From positions 59,795 to 123,794 of the forward strand of contig NZ_JBHZOL010000088.1 in the NCBI RefSeq assembly GCF_042788235.1: DNA of 64,000 bases. Reading direction: 5' to 3'. Origin of the DNA: Sphaerothrix epifaneia. Lineage in GTDB: Bacteria; Cyanobacteriota; Cyanobacteriia; Phormidesmidales; Phormidesmidaceae. Within the stretch, counting starts at the first letter, position 1; the number at the start of each line of letters is the position of its first letter. This document shows, piece after piece, positions 53,981-62,254 of this stretch. Both the position numbers and the translations under genes were made by a program. The notes below the pieces were generated by a model that had not been told where the DNA came from, made no database searches, and saw only the letters and a list, made by a program, of their open reading frames with translations.

Positions 53981-54550
53981 ATGTCCATTTCCCAGCCTCC
54001 CGTCAGTTCTCTCGACAATTTGATGAGTCATTTAGCGCCCCCCGATCGCGCTCTTCTGCAACAGGAGGGAGTGGTAGTTATGGGCGAAAACGGCCAGTAT
54101 ACGGCGATGGTGCTGGCAAAGGCGGATTGGCAAACGGCGTGGGCGGTCATTCGCGATTACGAAAATTTTGCCCGTTTTCTGCCTACTGTGGTCTCAAGCC
54201 GGGTAATTGAAGCCGCTGGCAATCGCAAAGTGGTTGAGCAAGTTGATAGTCGAGACGTGATGCTGACGACGCTGGAATCTACTTTGCGAACAGAAAACAT
54301 TGAAAAAGAGCGAGAAATTGAGTTCCGTCTGATTGCAGGCGATTTGGAAACGCTAGAAGGTTTTTGGCGGCTGGATGCCATTGCCGACAGTGCTTCTGGT
54401 TCTCTGCAAACGCTCATCACCCAACAGGTAACTGCTCAAGCTGACATTGGCCTGTTAGACGGTGCTTTTTACAGTATCTTTGAAAGCAGCTTGAAAGAAA
54501 ACATTCAGGCGATCGCTGCTGAAGCAGAACGTCGCACTCAGTTAGCTTAA
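53981..54550 (+). CDS. SRPBCC/START-like lipid-binding protein
   Basis: The 189-residue protein has the helix-grip fold pattern of the polyketide-cyclase/dehydrase family: WQTAWAVIRDYENFARFLPT (about 49-68), VSSRVIEAAGNRKVVEQV, and a C-terminal long helix SSLKENIQAIAAEAERR. Such proteins hold hydrophobic ligands, and in cyanobacteria some act near ubiquinone/plastoquinone. The frame runs to 53936, but the ATG at 53981 is preferred. Its stop TAA is directly followed by the start of the SRAP gene. Confidence 0.83.
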   Translation: MSISQPPVSSLDNLMSHLAPPDRALLQQEGVVVMGENGQYTAMVLAKADWQTAWAVIRDYENFARFLPTVVSSRVIEAAGNRKVVEQVDSRDVMLTTLESTLRTENIEKEREIEFRLIAGDLETLEGFWRLDAIADSASGSLQTLITQQVTAQADIGLLDGAFYSIFESSLKENIQAIAAEAERRTQLA

Positions 54551-55261
54551 ATGTGTGGACGCTATACTCAAAGCCATTCGGGAGAAGCGATTGCGGCAGC
54601 TTTTGAACTAGAGACAGTGCCGCTTTTGACCCCGCGTTACAACATTGCGCCGTCTCAGTCGGTTTCTGTAATCACGGCGACTGAATCGGGTCGTCAACAT
54701 GGCTGGATGCGGTGGGGCTTAATCCCTAGCTGGGCTAAAGACCCTGCTATCGGCAACCGCTTGATTAACGCCCGTGCCGAAACAGCACCCGAAAAACCTT
54801 CCTTTCGAGCCGCCTTTCGGCGACGGCGGTGTCTGATAGTTGCCGATGGCTTTTACGAATGGCACCGTTCTGCGGCTAGCAAAACCAAGCAGCCCTATTA
54901 TTTTCAACAGCGCGATCGCCTGCCGTTTGCCTTTGCTGGTTTGTGGGAGCAATGGCTCCATCAAGACAACACGATTACCTCTTGTACGCTGCTGACGACA
55001 ACCCCCAACGACTTACTGGCCAAAGTTCATAACCGTATGCCAGTCATTTTGGCGGCGGCTAGCTACGATCGCTGGCTCGACCCCCAAGAACAACAGGTAG
55101 AAGCTTTGCAAGCGTTACTGACGCCCTACCCGGCTACAGATATGCAGGGTTTTGCGGTGGGCAAGCAAGTCAACAAACCCAGTCACGACAGCCCAAACTG
55201 TATTGAACCAATTCACCCATCCACTGACGCTGAGACGAGCGACATCAGGCAGTTAAGCTGA
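54551..55261 (+). CDS. SOS-response-associated peptidase (SRAP/YedK/HMCES family)
   Basis: These proteins form a protective thiazolidine crosslink to abasic sites in single-stranded DNA. The 236-residue protein starts MCGRYTQ with catalytic Cys2. It has WGLIPSWAKD, NARAETAPEKPSF, DGFYEWH with the Glu near residue 105, and KVHNRMPVIL with the His near 165, all the active residues. Its ATG abuts the previous stop, so translation is probably coupled. Its end overlaps the converging lipase gene by 17 bases. Confidence 0.94.
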   Translation: MCGRYTQSHSGEAIAAAFELETVPLLTPRYNIAPSQSVSVITATESGRQHGWMRWGLIPSWAKDPAIGNRLINARAETAPEKPSFRAAFRRRRCLIVADGFYEWHRSAASKTKQPYYFQQRDRLPFAFAGLWEQWLHQDNTITSCTLLTTTPNDLLAKVHNRMPVILAAASYDRWLDPQEQQVEALQALLTPYPATDMQGFAVGKQVNKPSHDSPNCIEPIHPSTDAETSDIRQLS

Positions 55262-56249
55262 GTTCGCGCTCGATGTCTTTGACGTATTCAGCAATTCGAT
55301 GGTTCAAAATTGTCCGGGGAATATAGCGTTTGAAAGAGATCAGCGCCAGAATAATTTCTAAAAAGGCAAGCGCTAAAACGCCAGTGTCTGACAGCACAAT
55401 GTTGGTAATTGTCATGTGCTTATGTTTGCGCAGCTTGGTGAAATACACCAACTGTTCAACGTGATGAAAATCTAAAATTGGCGGCAGACGAGGCGGTAAT
55501 CTTGGCACTACGTCGTTGTGGTTGACAACCCGGTGCAGCCGTCCTGCTAAGTCAGCGTTAATGGCTTCTGCCAAAGGCTGCTGTACCACTCTGGGCGAAC
55601 CGAATGTATATAACCCTGTTACCTGACGATAGACCAACGCCTTGTAAGCAGCCAAGGTAGCCAATGCGCCTCCTAGACTGTGTCCGGTTAGATAAAGCGG
55701 TAAGTCGGCGGCTAAGTCATTAATCGCTTCGCTAATGCCCGCCGTTCCTTTCCACTCAACTTTGCCCTCAGGGTAAAGGCTTTGAATGTCTTGACTAAGG
55801 GCACTGCCCCAGACGTTGTAAATACCTTCTAAAAAACCCCCGTGGGCGTAAAAGCTGGCTGTCTTTTTGGGGCTTTTCTGCGTGGCTTTGACTGTTTGAG
55901 GCTCAGCTTCAACTAAATTTTCGTTGGGGAAAAGTCGCTTGACAAAATTGATATCGGTCAAAATATCAATGGAGTCTTGTTCTGTGCCGCGAAAGGCCAG
56001 AATGGCGAATTTTCCACCTGTGTTAACGCCGGGATGCGTTGCTAGGAAGGCTTGAGTACCGCCAGCGTCAAAAAAAGCAATTTGCTCAAAACCAGCCTGT
56101 TTTAGCTCAGTCGCTACCGTGATTTTGTTCTCGTAGGCAAGCTGAGAACACTGAGCCAGCCACCAGGCGATCGCCACTGTATAACTTTGTTTGCCAGCCG
56201 GAAACGCAACTTGCGACCATCCCTTGAAATACTTGGGTTGGTAAACCAT
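55245..56249 (-). CDS. Lipase (class 3) family protein
   Basis: The 334-residue protein belongs to the fungal-lipase-like class 3. It has FAILAFRGTEQDSIDILTDINF near residue 75, the nucleophile motif LYLTGHSLGGALATLAAYK (about 170-188), YTFGSPRV, and HRVVNHNDVVPRLPP with the active-site Asp, then HHV as likely His. A membrane-like segment near residue 290 could attach it to lipid. It likely acts on glycerolipids. It converges with the SRAP gene. Confidence 0.88.
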   Translation of the reverse strand: MVYQPKYFKGWSQVAFPAGKQSYTVAIAWWLAQCSQLAYENKITVATELKQAGFEQIAFFDAGGTQAFLATHPGVNTGGKFAILAFRGTEQDSIDILTDINFVKRLFPNENLVEAEPQTVKATQKSPKKTASFYAHGGFLEGIYNVWGSALSQDIQSLYPEGKVEWKGTAGISEAINDLAADLPLYLTGHSLGGALATLAAYKALVYRQVTGLYTFGSPRVVQQPLAEAINADLAGRLHRVVNHNDVVPRLPPRLPPILDFHHVEQLVYFTKLRKHKHMTITNIVLSDTGVLALAFLEIILALISFKRYIPRTILNHRIAEYVKDIERELSLTA

Positions 56250-57218
56250 ACCGCACCCCCTGAATTTTATTTAAATAGTTTACTTTTTGTGCCCTGGCCG
56301 AGCAGAACTACGGCAACTGGGGCACATCTCAAGTTAATGAGGATTGCATCTCAAGAATAGCCGAATTCTGCAACAAGGACGCTATAGCTAAAGGTAGCTA
56401 AAGGCAAAAGGCAGAGAGCAGAAGAAAAGCTTTGCTGTCAGCGGCTTTCAGCAATTGAGGGGGCTTATTGCTAGCGGCTACTGCAATGTTTCTACAGGTG
56501 GTGGGCTATAGCCCCGAATGAACTGAGGCAGTTAGGGCATTTGCCAGCAAGAAAATAAGCTTAGCCGTTGTCAAGATTGAGTCGTTGCAAAGGCTGCTTC
56601 TGGTTGCGATCGCGTGTCGATTGCGTTTTCTACAATTCAGATAAACCCCTGGATTTGTTTAGTTTTGTTTATTGCATTTTCTTGCGAAGAAGATGTTTTC
56701 GTAGGCAGTGCAAAAGGTAAACCGCTATACTAAATAAAAATCAATCAACAGTTAAGGATTGATTTTAAGAGTCACTGCATTTTTAACTCAAAGAATATTT
56801 TCAGGTTCATCTCAACTGAGTCTGAATATTAAATCAGATTGATTTCAGAGTTATTAAAACAACGTCAAATCTTTACGGAAAATTTCTGAGATCTGCTGCT
56901 GTCTTAGTCAGAGTTGCTTGTAGCTGCTCGTTTGCAGTTGATTCTAAAAATAGTTTCAAATGACTGATAAGTAGACAAAATTTCTAGAATTGTCCTTTCT
57001 TTTGGTTTTGTTGGCAATCTTAGATATTTTTTGCTTTTGTCAGGCTATTTGAAAAAATCAGCAGTTGGCGGGTGTTCAAATCATTAGCGCTATCTCTTCT
57101 TGAGGCGACTGTTGCGGTTGCCAAAAAGCGCTAAGTTTGAGCTTCTTTGAACACCTTGAAGCTGCCAGGGTGCTGTTTTTAAATTTATTGTCAAGAGCTA
57201 AGTTCTCTTGTTAAAGCA
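56250..57218. other. Large AT-rich spacer before the beta-oxidation cluster
   Basis: No convincing gene in 969 bases. The left 200 bases hold repeat copy G. From about 56630 the sequence turns clearly AT-rich, unlike the surrounding DNA, and includes short runs such as AATCAATCAACAG and TTGATTTTAAGAG. It may hold a long leader or regulatory region for the ligase gene, or an undetected small RNA. Confidence 0.5.
56381..56465 (-). repeat. Dispersed intergenic repeat, copy G (reverse orientation)
   Basis: Outer end GCTATAGCTAAAGG, then GCAGAAGAAAAGC, TTTGCTGTCAGCGGCTTTC and AGCAATTGAGG, the reverse complement of the shared core. Its GCTATAG end is the same terminus as in copies C and E. Confidence 0.75.
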
Positions 57219-59357
57219 ATGACGGCTTGCGCTATTTATCGGGCACCGCCTAACGCTGGCAACTTAGTTTTAAATCAAATTTTACCCACTCTGTTAGATC
57301 AAGCCTGCGATCGCTTTCCCAATGCGCTGGCCTTTAACCACTGGCACAATCGGCGCTGGCAGTCGATGTCTAACAACGATTTTCGGGCGGCTGCGGCAGC
57401 GATCGCCCTTGGACTTTTAGATATGGGGCTGCAACCAGGCGATCGCGTGGCCTTGATGATGTCTGGCGATGTCGCTTTTTGTCTAGCTGATATGGGCTGT
57501 TTGCTTGCAGGCTTGGTCAACGTTCCGATTGACCTGACTCAAACGATTGAAAACGTTATCTACAGTCTGAAGCATGCTGAAGTCAGCGCTTTGATTGTCT
57601 CGAATACAGAATTGCTAGAGCAAGTAGCGGCTTATTTGGCGCAAGTACCGTCGCTGCGGAGTGTGGTGGTAGGAGAGGGGCTAGAGAAGACGCGAGGGCA
57701 GGGGGACGCGGGAACGCGGGGACATGCCGTAGGGGCGTATCGTGATATGCCCACCGCAGACCAGCCAACGGCTGAAAAACTCGTTCAGACAAACATTTCC
57801 CCCCAACCCCCCGAAGACTGTTTGCAGTTGCCGCAGTTCTTGCATGAACTGCCGCTGCCGCCTTCGAGATTAGCGGCGTTGCCTGAAAGGGTGCAATTAC
57901 TGTCGTTAGATCAGGTGCGATCGCGCGGGCAAGCGCACAGGTCACCGGAACGGATCAATGACCTCAAAGCGGCGATCGCACCCTCTGATCTGGCTACTAT
58001 CCTCTACATTGCCAGCGATAGCCATCGACCCAAAGGCGTCATGCTCACCCACGAAAGCATTGCCGCAAATGTGATTGCCGCTTTTAGCAGCTATCCTGAT
58101 TTGGGCTATGGGGCTGAAGAGGTGGCGCTGATCTTTTTGCCGCTGACCCATATCTTTGCGCGGGTGTTTCTCTATGGGCATATGGCCTATGGGCACAGTG
58201 TCTATTTCTCGGATGCCAATCATGTTGTCAAACATCTGAGAACGGTTAAACCCACGATTATGATTACGGTGCCCCGTCTGATTGAAAAGACTTACGAGCG
58301 CATTTGCGATCGCGGCCAGCGGTTAGGCAAGTTTGATAGAACGGTGTTTAACTGGGCGCTACAGCTTGCTCATCGCTATGAACTGGGCACCGTTCCCTCT
58401 CGCCTTTATCGACTCCAGCTAAAGCTAGCCGATCGGCTGGTATTTGCTAAATGGCGGGCAGCCTTTGGCGATCGCCTCAAAGCCCTCATTAGCGGCGGTG
58501 CGGCTCTCAAGGCAGAACTTGCCAACGTCTTTTCAGCCGCAGGCATTCCGGTGTTGCAGGGCTATGGACTCACCGAAACCAGTGCGGTACTTTGCTACAA
58601 CCGGGGCAACTATAATCGCGCCGGGACGGTGGGCGTGCCGATTGCGGGCGTCGAGATTGACCTGGCAACCGATGGCGAAATTTTAGTCAAATCCCCCTTT
58701 GTGATGCAGGGCTATTACCGCGATCCGGTCGCCACCGAACGGGTGCTGCAACAGGGCTGGCTGTATACAGGCGACTTGGGCGAAATTACCCCAGAGGGCT
58801 TTCTCAAAATTACGGGCGTTAAGAAACCGCTATTTAAGCTCTCAACCGGAAAGTATGTTTCGTCATTGCCCCTAGAGCAAGATCTGGCGCGATCGCCCCT
58901 GGTTGAGCAGGCGATCGCCGTTGGCGCGAATCACAAGTTTTGCAGCATGCTGATTTTTCCCAATTTGGCTGCGCTGCACCAAGAAGCTGCCGCCATGGGG
59001 CTGTCTTTGCCCACCGAGGCGCTGCTACAACACGCTTGCATCACCGCTCGCTATCAAGCCCTCATTGACGCAGCCAATTGCCATCTGCCCTACTGGTCTA
59101 CGGTGCGTAAGTTTGCCCTAGTCAACGCTGTTCTCACCCTTGAAAACGGCTGCTTGAACCCAGACGGCAGCCTTAACCGGGTGGCGGTGCTTAAAGAATT
59201 TGCCCCTGTGATTGCAGCCCTTTACGGTAAGGATGGGGAGGGAGGACGCGGGGATGGGGGGACGCGGGGATGGGGGGAGGAAGATCTGTCGGAGAGTTGC
59301 CCAATGGTACCTGCTGCTGCCTGTCCTACCTATGCGCAATCTTTAACGCATTATTGA
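57219..59357 (+). CDS. AMP-dependent acyl-CoA synthetase-like protein with degenerate catalytic motifs
   Basis: The 712-residue protein has the ANL fold of long-chain acyl-CoA synthetases (LDMGLQPGDRVALMMSGDVA, TVPRLIEKTYERI, GYGLTETSA near 447, YTGDLGEI near 515). Several key sites are altered. The phosphate-binding loop, normally YTSGTTGxPKG, is YIASDSHRPKG (about 262-272). The hinge motif usually reading GRKK is GVKK. The C-terminal catalytic lysine region (TPTLKLKR in FadD) is NPDGSLNRV. It also carries an in-frame repeat insert of about 50 residues (150-200). It may be an inactive or altered enzyme, or the residues may be compensated. It starts the cluster with the two genes that follow. 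Confidence 0.82.
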   Translation: MTACAIYRAPPNAGNLVLNQILPTLLDQACDRFPNALAFNHWHNRRWQSMSNNDFRAAAAAIALGLLDMGLQPGDRVALMMSGDVAFCLADMGCLLAGLVNVPIDLTQTIENVIYSLKHAEVSALIVSNTELLEQVAAYLAQVPSLRSVVVGEGLEKTRGQGDAGTRGHAVGAYRDMPTADQPTAEKLVQTNISPQPPEDCLQLPQFLHELPLPPSRLAALPERVQLLSLDQVRSRGQAHRSPERINDLKAAIAPSDLATILYIASDSHRPKGVMLTHESIAANVIAAFSSYPDLGYGAEEVALIFLPLTHIFARVFLYGHMAYGHSVYFSDANHVVKHLRTVKPTIMITVPRLIEKTYERICDRGQRLGKFDRTVFNWALQLAHRYELGTVPSRLYRLQLKLADRLVFAKWRAAFGDRLKALISGGAALKAELANVFSAAGIPVLQGYGLTETSAVLCYNRGNYNRAGTVGVPIAGVEIDLATDGEILVKSPFVMQGYYRDPVATERVLQQGWLYTGDLGEITPEGFLKITGVKKPLFKLSTGKYVSSLPLEQDLARSPLVEQAIAVGANHKFCSMLIFPNLAALHQEAAAMGLSLPTEALLQHACITARYQALIDAANCHLPYWSTVRKFALVNAVLTLENGCLNPDGSLNRVAVLKEFAPVIAALYGKDGEGGRGDGGTRGWGEEDLSESCPMVPAAACPTYAQSLTHY
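57671..57813 (+). repeat. Repeat insertion within the ligase gene
   Basis: A G-rich stretch with GACGCGGGAACGCGGGG (57671-57724) is followed by a near-perfect palindrome GGGCGTATC/GATATGCCC (57733-57752) of a kind widespread in cyanobacterial spacers. A C-rich run, CCCCCCAACCCCCCG, closes the segment at 57798-57813. The reading frame passes through without a stop. Confidence 0.75.
59231..59282 (+). repeat. G-rich array at the 3' end of the ligase gene
   Basis: Two units of GACGCGGGGATGGGGG in tandem, inside the last codons of the ligase gene, encoding a Gly-rich stretch. It is the left arm of a G-rich/C-rich pair with the array at 59481. Confidence 0.8.
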
Positions 59358-59480
59358 CAAATTTCTCCCCCCAGATCGCCCAGATGCAAGCACAGGTTTT
59401 ACAGACAAAATTTCGAGTATTGCCCAACCCATTAGCTAAACCCGTCCTACCCCTACCATCCTGCTATTTTTCTACCACCC

Positions 59481-59560
59481 CCTCCCCGCGTCCCCATCTC
59501 CCCTACCTCTCCCCATCCCCCCTCCCCGCGTCCCCATCTCCCCTACCTCTCCCCATCCCC
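59481..59560 (-). repeat. Perfect 40-bp tandem duplication, C-rich
   Basis: Bases 59481-59520 and 59521-59560 are identical. Each unit contains TCCCCGCGTCCCCATCTCCC and ACCTCTCCCCATCCCC, complementary in style to the G-rich array at 59231. It lies between the ligase and fadN-like genes, just before the start codon of the latter. Confidence 0.95.
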
Positions 59561-59596
59561 CATCCCCCACCCGCTGCATTCTAAGGTAAACGCATC

Positions 59597-61948
59597 ATGT
59601 TTAAGCCATTTCGAACCGCTGCCGTCCTGGGTGCTGGCGTTATGGGTACCCAAATTGCCGCCCACCTCGCCAATGCCGGACTCACCGTTCACCTGCTCGA
59701 TTTACCAGCCCAAACAGGTGACAAAAACGACCTCGTTGAAGGAGCTTTTAAGAAAGCGCTCAAGCAATCACCGCCGATTTTCTATACGCAGAAGACGGCG
59801 CAGCGCGTCATCTTGGGCAACTACGATCAACACTTCGATCGCTTAGCCAATGTGGACTGGGTGATTGAGGCGGTGGTTGAAAACCTAGCCGTTAAGCATG
59901 AGCTGATGGCGCGGGTAGAAAAAACGGTGCGTTCCGATGCGGTAATTTCGACCAACACCAGTGGTTTATCTATTCACGCGATCGCCCAGGGACGTTCTAA
60001 AGCTTTTCGGCAGCGCTTTTTAGGCACTCACTTTTTCAACCCCCCTCGCTATTTGAAGCTGCTAGAGCTAATTCCGACGGCAGAAACTAATCTACAAGTG
60101 TTGGCTCAAATGGAGTGGTTTGGGCGGCTGTACCTGGGTAAGGGCATTGTTATCGCCAAAGACACGCCTAACTTTATTGCCAACCGCATTGGCATTTTTG
60201 TTACTCTGCTGGGGGTCAAAGCCTTGACCGAGCAAGGCTACACCATTGAAGAGATTGATACCCTTTCAGGCGTGCTGGTGGGTCGGCCTAAGTCGGGCAT
60301 TTTTCGTACGGCTGATTTAGTCGGGCTAGATACGCTACTGTATGTGGCCGACAATCTCTACCCTGCTATCCCCACTGATGAACGGCAAGATTTATTTCAA
60401 GCCCCGGAATTGATGCGCAAACTGGTTGAAACCGGGACGTTAGGAGCCAAGAGCGGTCAGGGATTTTACAAAAAAGTCAAAGGTGAAATTCAATCGATTA
60501 ATCCCCAAACTTTGACCTACGAGTCGGCTCAGCCGCTGCACTTAGGCAATCTAGACGGCTTAAAAAAACTACCTTTAACAGAACGGTTGCCAAAGCTTTA
60601 TCGCGATCGCGGGCGAGCAGGTGACTTTTTCCGTCAAACCCTGCTAGCCACGTTAGCCTATAGCGCTAACCGTATTCCTGAAATTGCCGACAGCCCGGTG
60701 GAGATAGATCGCGCCCTGCGTTGGGGATTTGGTTGGGAACTTGGCCCGTTTGAAATTTGGGATGTGCTGGGGTTTGAAACCGTCCTGAGCGACCTGAAGG
60801 CAGCTGGCTATTCGTTGCCAGCTTGGCTAGAGCGGCTGCAAGCAACCAGTACGGCAGGGTTTTATCAAGCCAATGGCCGAGTGTACGTTCCCGGTGAGCA
60901 GTATGTACCGCTGGCGGTGCCTGCTGACGAAATTCACCTTAGCGACTCTGATACCACCCTCTGGCGCAATCCTGAAGCTGCGCTGCTAGACCTAGGGGAT
61001 GGCGTTGCTTTGTACGAATTTCGCTCTAAGGCCAATACCCTCAGCGCTAAGGTCATTGACGGCTTAGAGGAGGTCTTGAACCTGCTAGAAAAACGCGACG
61101 ACCTGCGAGGTTTGGTGATTGGCAATGAAGGCGACAACTTTTGTGTTGGCATTAACCTGGCGGAAGTTGGCAAAATTGCCCAGTGGGAAAACCTCAATCC
61201 CTTTAACCGTCACCACAGCGGTATTGCGGCTCTACTAGAAAAATTTCAGACCCTGGTGCAGCGGATTTACTACTTCCACAAACCAATTGTGGCCGCGATT
61301 CAGGGGCGGGTGCTAGGCGGGGGTTGCGAACTCGCAATGGCCTGCCCCCATGTCGTGGCCGCTGCTGAAACCTATATTGGTTTGGTTGAGCTGGGGGTGG
61401 GCTTAATTCCGGCGGGGGGTGGCCTGATGCGATTAGCCCGGTGGGCGGCAAATCAGGCCATTAGCGATCGCCCCACTGATATTTTGCCCTGGCTGAAGCA
61501 GGTATTTGAAACTATTGGCATGGCCAAAGTGGCTAACAGTGCCGACGAAGCCAAGGCGCTAGGTTTTCTCTTACCCACAGCTAAGGTGACTATCAATAGC
61601 GATCGCCGCCTCTATATCGCCAAGCACGAAGTCCTCTGTCTAGATGTCCTTGGCTACAGGCCGCCACCACAAAACCCGATTCCGGTGCTGGGTCAACCTG
61701 CCCGCGCCGTTTTAGACCACATGGCCTACGTCATGCACCAAGGCGGCTACATTAGCGACTACGATCGCGCCCTCGCCCACCGCCTTGCCTACGTCCTCAC
61801 GGGCGGCGAACTCACCGTACCCGCTCAGGTAGATGACGCCTACCTGCTGCAACTAGAGCGCGATAACTTTTTACCGCTAGTTGACGAAGCCAAAACCAAA
61901 GAACGAATTTTGCACATGCTGAAGACGAAGAAGCCCTTGAGGAATTAG
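59597..61948 (+). CDS. FadN-type 3-hydroxyacyl-CoA dehydrogenase / enoyl-CoA hydratase
   Basis: The 783-residue bifunctional protein covers two middle steps of fatty acid beta-oxidation. The dehydrogenase comes first: NAD site AVLGAGVMGTQIAAHL (9-24), STNTSGLSI, GTHFFNPPRYLKLLELIP with catalytic His and Glu (about 142-158), then DTPNFIANRIG. The hydratase follows from about 465: NEGDNFCVGINLAEVG and QGRVLGGGCELAMAC form the oxyanion holes, then VELGVGLIPAGGG. This domain order and length match B. subtilis FadN rather than E. coli FadB, where the order is reversed. Start ATG 59597 has AAGG upstream. All catalytic sites look intact. Confidence 0.93.
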   Translation: MFKPFRTAAVLGAGVMGTQIAAHLANAGLTVHLLDLPAQTGDKNDLVEGAFKKALKQSPPIFYTQKTAQRVILGNYDQHFDRLANVDWVIEAVVENLAVKHELMARVEKTVRSDAVISTNTSGLSIHAIAQGRSKAFRQRFLGTHFFNPPRYLKLLELIPTAETNLQVLAQMEWFGRLYLGKGIVIAKDTPNFIANRIGIFVTLLGVKALTEQGYTIEEIDTLSGVLVGRPKSGIFRTADLVGLDTLLYVADNLYPAIPTDERQDLFQAPELMRKLVETGTLGAKSGQGFYKKVKGEIQSINPQTLTYESAQPLHLGNLDGLKKLPLTERLPKLYRDRGRAGDFFRQTLLATLAYSANRIPEIADSPVEIDRALRWGFGWELGPFEIWDVLGFETVLSDLKAAGYSLPAWLERLQATSTAGFYQANGRVYVPGEQYVPLAVPADEIHLSDSDTTLWRNPEAALLDLGDGVALYEFRSKANTLSAKVIDGLEEVLNLLEKRDDLRGLVIGNEGDNFCVGINLAEVGKIAQWENLNPFNRHHSGIAALLEKFQTLVQRIYYFHKPIVAAIQGRVLGGGCELAMACPHVVAAAETYIGLVELGVGLIPAGGGLMRLARWAANQAISDRPTDILPWLKQVFETIGMAKVANSADEAKALGFLLPTAKVTINSDRRLYIAKHEVLCLDVLGYRPPPQNPIPVLGQPARAVLDHMAYVMHQGGYISDYDRALAHRLAYVLTGGELTVPAQVDDAYLLQLERDNFLPLVDEAKTKERILHMLKTKKPLRN

Positions 61949-62006
61949 GGGCAAGGAGAGGGGGGAGAGGGGGGACGCGGAGAAGGGGAGACGCGGAGGG
62001 GGAAAG
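61948..62006 (+). repeat. G-rich array after the FadN-like gene
   Basis: GGGGGACGCGGAGAAGGGG and similar units immediately follow the stop codon. It forms a pair with the C-rich array at 62142-62220; repeat copy H lies between them. Confidence 0.75.
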
Positions 62007-62032
62007 ACACCAAGAGATTCAACTACCTGTTT

Positions 62033-62126
62033 ACAGGTGTAGTCACCCGTGTTGAGACCCTTCAATGGCTACAAGCCCCTGACAGAAAAGTGTTCCTTTT
62101 GACCTCAGCCCTTAGCTTTTAGCTAA
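62033..62126 (+). repeat. Dispersed intergenic repeat, copy H
   Basis: ACCCGTGTTGAGACCCTTCA, ATGGCTACAAGCCCC, TGACAGAAAAGTG and a TTAGCTTTTAGCTAAC end. It shares the ACCCGTGTTGA left part with copy A. It lies within the G-rich/C-rich bracket between the FadN-like and thiolase genes. Confidence 0.7.
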
Positions 62127-62141
62127 CCACCTTCTTTCAAA

Positions 62142-62220
62142 ACCCCCGCCTCTCTCCACACACCCCTCCCCGCGTCCCCGCATCCCCGCGTCGCCCTCTC
62201 CCTACACCCCCCACCTCCTC
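62142..62220 (-). repeat. C-rich array before the thiolase gene
   Basis: CCCCTCCCCGCGTCCCCGC and CATCCCCGCGTCGCCC units end about 35 bases before the thiolase ATG, as the array at 59481 does before the FadN-like gene. Confidence 0.75.
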
Positions 62221-62254
62221 CTATCTCAATCCTATTCATCCATAAGTCAGAACT

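Noticed and set aside
59231..59580. CRISPR array in the C-rich or G-rich repeats
   Set aside because: The units are directly adjacent without unique spacers and no cas genes are present.
59236..59584. 104-codon frame through the C-rich repeats between ligase and FadN-like genes
   Set aside because: Pro/Ser-rich translation of the repeats only; overlaps the ligase end in another frame.
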